From: Dehalococcoidia bacterium
GTDB taxonomy: Bacteria; Chloroflexota; Dehalococcoidia; GIF9; AB-539-J10
Direction: 5' to 3'
Length of the DNA stretch: 17,616 bases
NCBI GenBank assembly: GCA_023229725.1
Contig: JALNYR010000044.1
Coordinates: 1-17,616 of the forward strand
Each line of letters starts with the position of its first letter. Within the stretch, counting starts at the first letter, position 1. A model generated the notes under the pieces. The model did no database searches. It was not told where the DNA came from and worked only from the letters and a program-made list of their open reading frames with translations. This document shows, piece by piece, positions 14,130 to 17,616 of the stretch. A program made the translations under genes and the position numbers.

Positions 14130-14154
14130 AAAAGCCGTCTCGGGCTCTCCGGCT
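14130..14154 (-). terminator. Weak terminator after the transglutaminase-like gene
   Basis: Read leftward, AGCCG (14150-14154, overlapping the stop codon) can pair with CGGCT (14133-14137), followed by TTTT. The stem is short and the loop long, so termination is plausible but unproven. It would separate this gene group from the TRAP operon promoter at 14012-14041. Confidence 0.3.
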
Positions 14155-14974
14155 ACCAGGAGCCAGCCCGGCGCCGGAACAGGCGGGCAACGAGCCACAG
14201 CACGAGCAGCACGAGGAAGAACGAGGTTCCCGGCAGTTCCGGACTGCCGCCGGTGTGACGCGACACGGAGATCTCCGGCTTGTCGGGCAAGTCTCCGAGT
14301 TCAAGGCCCTCGTCGACGAGTTCAAACGCCAGGAGCCGCTCGCTCAGGAACTCCTCAGGCGCCCAGCCCAGCGGATTCGTTCCTCCCGTCGCCTCCGCCC
14401 AGACCCAGCCACGCTCGCCCTCGACCGTGAGAAGAACATTCGCCCATGAGTAGTCCGGGAGGTACACGAGCGCGGCGGCGTGTTCCGGCGCCAGGACGAC
14501 CGCCGAGCGCAGTCCGGCGCCCAGGTACATCACGCCGAGCAGGACCGCGTAGTCCTCGCAGTCGCCGTATGCGACCCCGTCGCTCTCCAGGATGTCCGCA
14601 AGCTCGTCAGCATTCTGCGCGAACTCGGGGTAGGAGAACTGCGAGGAATCGGACGTGTACTGAACGCGGTCACGGGCATAGGCGAATATGGCCTCCGCCC
14701 GCTGAGTCTCCGATGGGTATTCTTGCGCGAACTGCATTCCGAGCACGTAGGCGCGATCCGCTTCGTTTCCCAGGCTTTCGGCTGCGATGACGGGTTCGAA
14801 GCGGTCGCCGACGCGGCGGAAGAAGCCGTCCCGGCCGTCGCCATTCGTGCGACAGATGTCCCAATCATCGTAGATGTCTGCTCCATCCGTGTAGTAGCTG
14901 CTTGTCGGGGCCGCCAGGAGCGCCAGCGGGCAGAGCAACGCCATTGTTGTGACGCAGAGAGCGACCCGTGCCAC
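14153..14974 (-). CDS. Exported transglutaminase-like protein with C-terminal anchor
   Basis: Predicted 273-aa protein with a transglutaminase-like (papain-fold) core. An N-terminal hydrophobic signal (about residues 4-22) is followed by an extracellular region. Catalytic-type motifs are YGDCEDYAVLLG with C139 and PEHAAALVYL with H165; WVWAEAT near 190-196 would hold the acidic third residue as glutamate (E194). The C-terminus ends PELPGTSFF, a membrane segment and RLFRRR, giving a tail anchor or sorting-like signal. GTG 14974 is chosen because it starts just before the signal peptide and lies 16 bases past the preceding gene; no strong ribosome site is visible, and ATG 14944 is the alternative. 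It could be a peptidase or peptide-bond isomerising enzyme at the cell surface; the target is unknown. Confidence 0.75.
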   Translation of the reverse strand: MARVALCVTTMALLCPLALLAAPTSSYYTDGADIYDDWDICRTNGDGRDGFFRRVGDRFEPVIAAESLGNEADRAYVLGMQFAQEYPSETQRAEAIFAYARDRVQYTSDSSQFSYPEFAQNADELADILESDGVAYGDCEDYAVLLGVMYLGAGLRSAVVLAPEHAAALVYLPDYSWANVLLTVEGERGWVWAEATGGTNPLGWAPEEFLSERLLAFELVDEGLELGDLPDKPEISVSRHTGGSPELPGTSFFLVLLVLWLVARLFRRRAGSW

Positions 14975-14990
14975 ATCGGACCAGGTTCGG

Positions 14991-15467
14991 CTAGAGCGGC
15001 ATCGTGAGTGCTGCATGCAGGATGAGACCGAAGAACACAAGGTACCCGAACACGTAGATGCCGACGGCCACCGGGTCTTCGTCCACGCGACAGAAGGGAA
15101 TCCCCGGCGTGAGCCTGTCCACCACATGCAGCAGGACGATTCCCAGCAGCAGGCTCACGAGGAAGCTCACGGCCATGAGGCCGAGACGAGTCGCATCGAC
15201 GAGACTACGGAGGACGCCCGCCCCCACCAGCACCGGCCCCGTCACGGCGCCGTGAATGACGAGGCCGATCATAATCATGAAGCCGCCGACGAAGAGCCCG
15301 ATCGACACCGGGTGCTCGCCGATGCGCTGCCGCTGGCGAATCCCGGGGGTGAGCACATCGAGGACCAGGATACCAAGCCACGCGAGCGCGGAGGCAAGGA
15401 CCGCAAGAATCGCGGTCCTGCCCAACCAGAGCAGCACTATCTGGCCGAACGTTACGTCGCTTCCCAT
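14991..15467 (-). CDS. DUF350-like membrane protein with internal duplication
   Basis: Predicted 158-aa integral membrane protein of about four hydrophobic segments and unknown function, resembling DUF350/YjfL-type proteins. Two repeats are visible 80 residues apart: LDVLTPGI...IGEHPVSIGLFVGG...IHGAV (37-75) and VDRLTPGI...VDEDPVAVGIYVFG...LHAAL (116-154). Its ATG at 15467 overlaps the pilT stop codon by one base (TGATG), so translation is probably coupled; no separate ribosome site is clear. The family label rests on topology and the repeat pattern and is moderately certain. Confidence 0.72.
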   Translation of the reverse strand: MGSDVTFGQIVLLWLGRTAILAVLASALAWLGILVLDVLTPGIRQRQRIGEHPVSIGLFVGGFMIMIGLVIHGAVTGPVLVGAGVLRSLVDATRLGLMAVSFLVSLLLGIVLLHVVDRLTPGIPFCRVDEDPVAVGIYVFGYLVFFGLILHAALTMPL

Positions 15468-16528
15468 CAATACCCGTGAATGAGCCGCTGCAACTGGTCG
15501 GGGTCGCTGCTCTTCCTCACCGCCTCCTCAGCCGTGATGGTGTGGGAGTTGACGAGTACGGCAAGCGCCTGGTTCAGCGACTGCATCCCCTCCCTGCTGC
15601 CCAATTGGAGCACGCTGGGGAGTTCAAATGTCTTGTTGGTCCTGATGAGGTTGCGCACAGCACCGTTCGCGACCAGGATCTCGAACACGCCGACTCTTCC
15701 TGACCCTGAGGCTTTCGGCACGAGCGTCTGGGAGAGGACGCCCTCGATGACCTGAGAGAGTTGAAGGCGTATCTGATGCTGGTGCTCAGGAGGGAACGCG
15801 TCGATGATGCGGTCAACGGTCTGCACCGCATCAACCGTGTGGAGGGTGCCGAGCACCAGGTGTCCCGTCTCGGCGGCGGTGATGGCGGTGGAGATCGTCT
15901 CAAGGTCGCGCATCTCGCCGACGAGGATGACATCCGGGTCATGCCGCAGCGCATGCTTCAGCGCGTTCGCAAACGACTTTGTGTCGTCACCGAGGTCGCG
16001 CTGCGCGATGAGGCACTTCTTGTTGTGATGCAGGAACTCGACCGGGTCTTCGATCGTGATGACATTTCGCGCCTCGGTTTCGTTCAGGTAGTCAATCATC
16101 GCGGCGAGCGTCGTGCTCTTGCCGCTTCCGGTCGGCCCGGTCACCAGCACGAGCCCGCGAGGCTTCATGATGAGCGTCCTGCAGACTTCCGGCAGGTTGA
16201 ACTCCTGAATGGTCGGTATGTTGAACGGGATTCGCCGGAAAGCGATACTCATCGAACCCCGCTGCAGCATGACATTGACGCGGAACCTGGCCAGCCCCGG
16301 CACGCTGTAGGCGAAGTCGAGCTCGAGTTCCTCGTGGAACCGCTGGCTCTGCAGCTCGCTGGTTGTCTGCTTGAAGGCGTCCTCGATATCTGAGGGGGAC
16401 AGACGCCCGTAGCCATCCGCCGAGACGAGTTCACCGTCGACGCGCAGCATCGGTGGCGCCGGAACCCTCAGGTGCAGGTCGGATGCATTGCGCTCCGACA
16501 TGACGCGGAGCAACTCCTTGATGTTCAT
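15467..16528 (-). CDS. pilT: PilT-type twitching motility ATPase
   Basis: Predicted 353-aa hexameric ATPase that retracts type IV pili from the cytoplasmic face. It has the PilT N-terminal block (SDLHLRVPAPPMLRVDGEL), Walker A GPTGSGKS (131-138), Asp box ITIEDPVEF (157-165), Walker B VILVGEMRD (200-208) and His box GHLVLGTLHT (222-231). The retraction motif is AVRNLIRTNKT (290-300), close to the canonical AIRNLIRE but with threonine for glutamate. ATG 16528 is preferred over the in-frame ATG 16561 because GGTGGTGAG precedes it and alignment to PilT begins there. No pilus structural gene lies in the window. It has its own candidate promoter (16560-16588) and is coupled to the DUF350-like gene. 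Confidence 0.94.
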   Translation of the reverse strand: MNIKELLRVMSERNASDLHLRVPAPPMLRVDGELVSADGYGRLSPSDIEDAFKQTTSELQSQRFHEELELDFAYSVPGLARFRVNVMLQRGSMSIAFRRIPFNIPTIQEFNLPEVCRTLIMKPRGLVLVTGPTGSGKSTTLAAMIDYLNETEARNVITIEDPVEFLHHNKKCLIAQRDLGDDTKSFANALKHALRHDPDVILVGEMRDLETISTAITAAETGHLVLGTLHTVDAVQTVDRIIDAFPPEHQHQIRLQLSQVIEGVLSQTLVPKASGSGRVGVFEILVANGAVRNLIRTNKTFELPSVLQLGSREGMQSLNQALAVLVNSHTITAEEAVRKSSDPDQLQRLIHGY

Positions 16529-16559
16529 CGTCTCACCACCGGGACTCCCCACTGACACC

Positions 16560-16588
16560 ATGTTAGCCCACGGTCGTCTGAGTGTAAA
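16560..16588 (-). promoter_or_regulatory. Candidate promoter of pilT
   Basis: On the minus strand, TTTACA (16583-16588), a 17-base spacer and TAACAT (16560-16565) resemble a sigma-70-type promoter (5/6 and 4/6 matches). It lies in the 65-base gap after the HD-GYP gene and would give a leader of about 25 bases before ATG 16528. Confidence 0.5.
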
Positions 16589-16593
16589 CCGCG

Positions 16594-17580
16594 CTACGGC
16601 ATCAACCCGAATTCGTCGTTCCGAATGATGTCCTCGAGGACCTCCACCACTCGGGCGTCATACAGCCGTCCCCTGCCGGTGCGCATTTCCTCCCACACGG
16701 AGGCAAGGCTCGAAGCAGGTCGGTAGGGGCGATGCGAGGACATGGCCTCGACGACGTTGCAGACCGCGAGCAGCCTGGACTCGAACCCGAGCGAGTCTCC
16801 CTTCAGACCGTCCGGGTAGCCGGACCCGTCGAGGCGCTCGTGGTGTCTGAGCGCCATTTCCGCCACGGGCCACGGCAGGTCAGCCTTCCTGAGGACATCA
16901 CAGCCGACGATCACATGCTCCTTCACGAGTCCCCATTCCTCGGGCGTCAGTCGCCCTGGTTTCGTCAGGATGGACTCGGGGATTGCCATCTTCCCGATGT
17001 CGTGCAGCAGCCCTCCGACGTAGAGCCCTTCCTGCTCGGCGACGGAGCACCCCAACTTGCGCCCCACCAGGCGAGACAGCTCGGCAACGCGACGCTGGTG
17101 GCCCGCCGTATACGGATCGCGGGGTTCCATCGCACGGCCGACCGTCTCAGCCAGGCTGACGCTCGAGCGGCGTATCCGTTCTTCGGCACTCCTGCGCTCA
17201 CGCCGCACAGCCGCCTCTCCAAGCTCGCGTGCGATGGCAGCCGCGAGCCGCGTCAGCCGGCTCTTCATTACGTAGTCATGCGCGCCGGCTTTCATGATGT
17301 CGACCGCGCTGTCTTCGCCGATAGCCCCTGACACGACGATGAACGGTACATCGAGTCCGGCCTGCTGACAGAGTCGCAGGGCTTCAGGAGCGCCAAAGGC
17401 CTGCAGCTTGTAGTCGCTGAGGACCACATCCCAGGCCCCGCTGCACAGCGCTGTCGACATCGCCCCGGCGGTCTCGACGCGCTCGAGAGCTACGGAGTAG
17501 CCCGCGCGCTCGAGTTCCCTCTGCAGCAACGCTGCGTCCTCGATGACATCTTCCACGAGCAGGACTCTCAGAGGAATCAT
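16594..17580 (-). CDS. Response regulator with HD-GYP domain
   Basis: Predicted 328-aa two-domain signalling protein. The N-terminal receiver (about 4-120) has E10-D11, phospho-acceptor D56 (VVLSDYKL), S84 and K106. After a coiled linker (about 121-140), the HD-GYP domain (about 141-325) has H161 (YTAGHQRRV), HDIGK (193-197), H222, H246-H247 and the GYP motif at 254-256. HD-GYP proteins hydrolyse cyclic di-GMP or bind it. The last metal ligand, aspartate in PmGH (D305), is asparagine here (N275, in AVCNVVEAM), which may lower activity. GAGGAGGG precedes ATG 17580. It is upstream of pilT, so pilus retraction and cyclic di-GMP signalling may be linked. The upstream frame overlaps its start in ATGA fashion, suggesting a preceding sensor gene. 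Confidence 0.92.
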   Translation of the reverse strand: MIPLRVLLVEDVIEDAALLQRELERAGYSVALERVETAGAMSTALCSGAWDVVLSDYKLQAFGAPEALRLCQQAGLDVPFIVVSGAIGEDSAVDIMKAGAHDYVMKSRLTRLAAAIARELGEAAVRRERRSAEERIRRSSVSLAETVGRAMEPRDPYTAGHQRRVAELSRLVGRKLGCSVAEQEGLYVGGLLHDIGKMAIPESILTKPGRLTPEEWGLVKEHVIVGCDVLRKADLPWPVAEMALRHHERLDGSGYPDGLKGDSLGFESRLLAVCNVVEAMSSHRPYRPASSLASVWEEMRTGRGRLYDARVVEVLEDIIRNDEFGLMP

Positions 17581-17616
17581 GTTTCACCCTCCTCGTCCGA
17601 CGGGGAGCAACCGCCT
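17577..17616 (-). CDS. Possible C-terminal end of an upstream gene
   Basis: One leftward frame is open from the right edge to a TGA at 17577-17579 that overlaps the next start codon as ATGA. The 12 residues (GGCSPSDEEGET) look like an acidic protein tail. A histidine kinase would be the expected partner of the response regulator. Only 40 bases are visible, and another frame ends at 17584-17586, so this is a guess. Confidence 0.3.
   Translation of the reverse strand, partial: GGCSPSDEEGET

Overview
The window is GC-rich and gene-dense, and it reads as bacterial chromosome. It combines strong Shine-Dalgarno sites, a TRAP transporter, CoA-based acid metabolism, a C_GCAxxG_C_C family protein and a PilT/HD-GYP/DUF350 cluster. 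This mix suggests an anaerobic or facultative Chloroflexota-like (Dehalococcoidia-type) organism or a comparable high-GC lineage. The taxonomic guess is weak because there is no rRNA gene or other marker. I found no mobile element, CRISPR array or tRNA.

Layout. (A) 1-4220 is a CoA-acid block. It holds the first codons of a leftward gene, then a rightward pair of an HMG-CoA-lyase-like enzyme and a CaiB/BaiF CoA-transferase, then a convergent leftward MFS transporter. (B) 4221-5493 is a long intergenic region with a near-consensus promoter and a palindromic operator, then a C_GCAxxG_C_C protein gene and a strong terminator. (C) 14041 down to 5520 is a leftward operon: promoter/operator, dctP, dctQ, dctM, a LarA-family racemase, and three tandem paralogous isocitrate/isopropylmalate-type dehydrogenases. 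(D) 17616 down to 14153 is a leftward group: response regulator with HD-GYP domain, PilT ATPase, a duplicated DUF350-like membrane protein, and an exported transglutaminase-like protein.

The main point of interest is block C. A solute-binding TRAP system would import an organic acid. The nickel-pincer racemase would invert a 2-hydroxy-acid centre. The three beta-decarboxylating dehydrogenases would oxidise the product(s). Copies 2 and 3 (6796-7881, 8066-9151) are about 87% identical by eye, yet their differences cluster in the loop that reads the substrate side group. Both carry NADP-type residues (Lys-His, Tyr) where copy 1 (5520-6614) has NAD-type residues (Asp-Ile, Ala). The operon therefore looks like a specialised, expanded 2-hydroxy-acid pathway whose substrate I cannot name; malate- or tartrate-like acids are the simplest guess.

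The block C promoter and the promoter of the C_GCAxxG_C_C gene 9.4 kb away have the same design: TTGACA, 18 bases, then a TATRCT -10 box embedded in a 20-bp palindrome that differs at one base between the sites. This suggests one repressor, perhaps of the GntR/FCD type, controlling both units. No regulator gene lies in the window.
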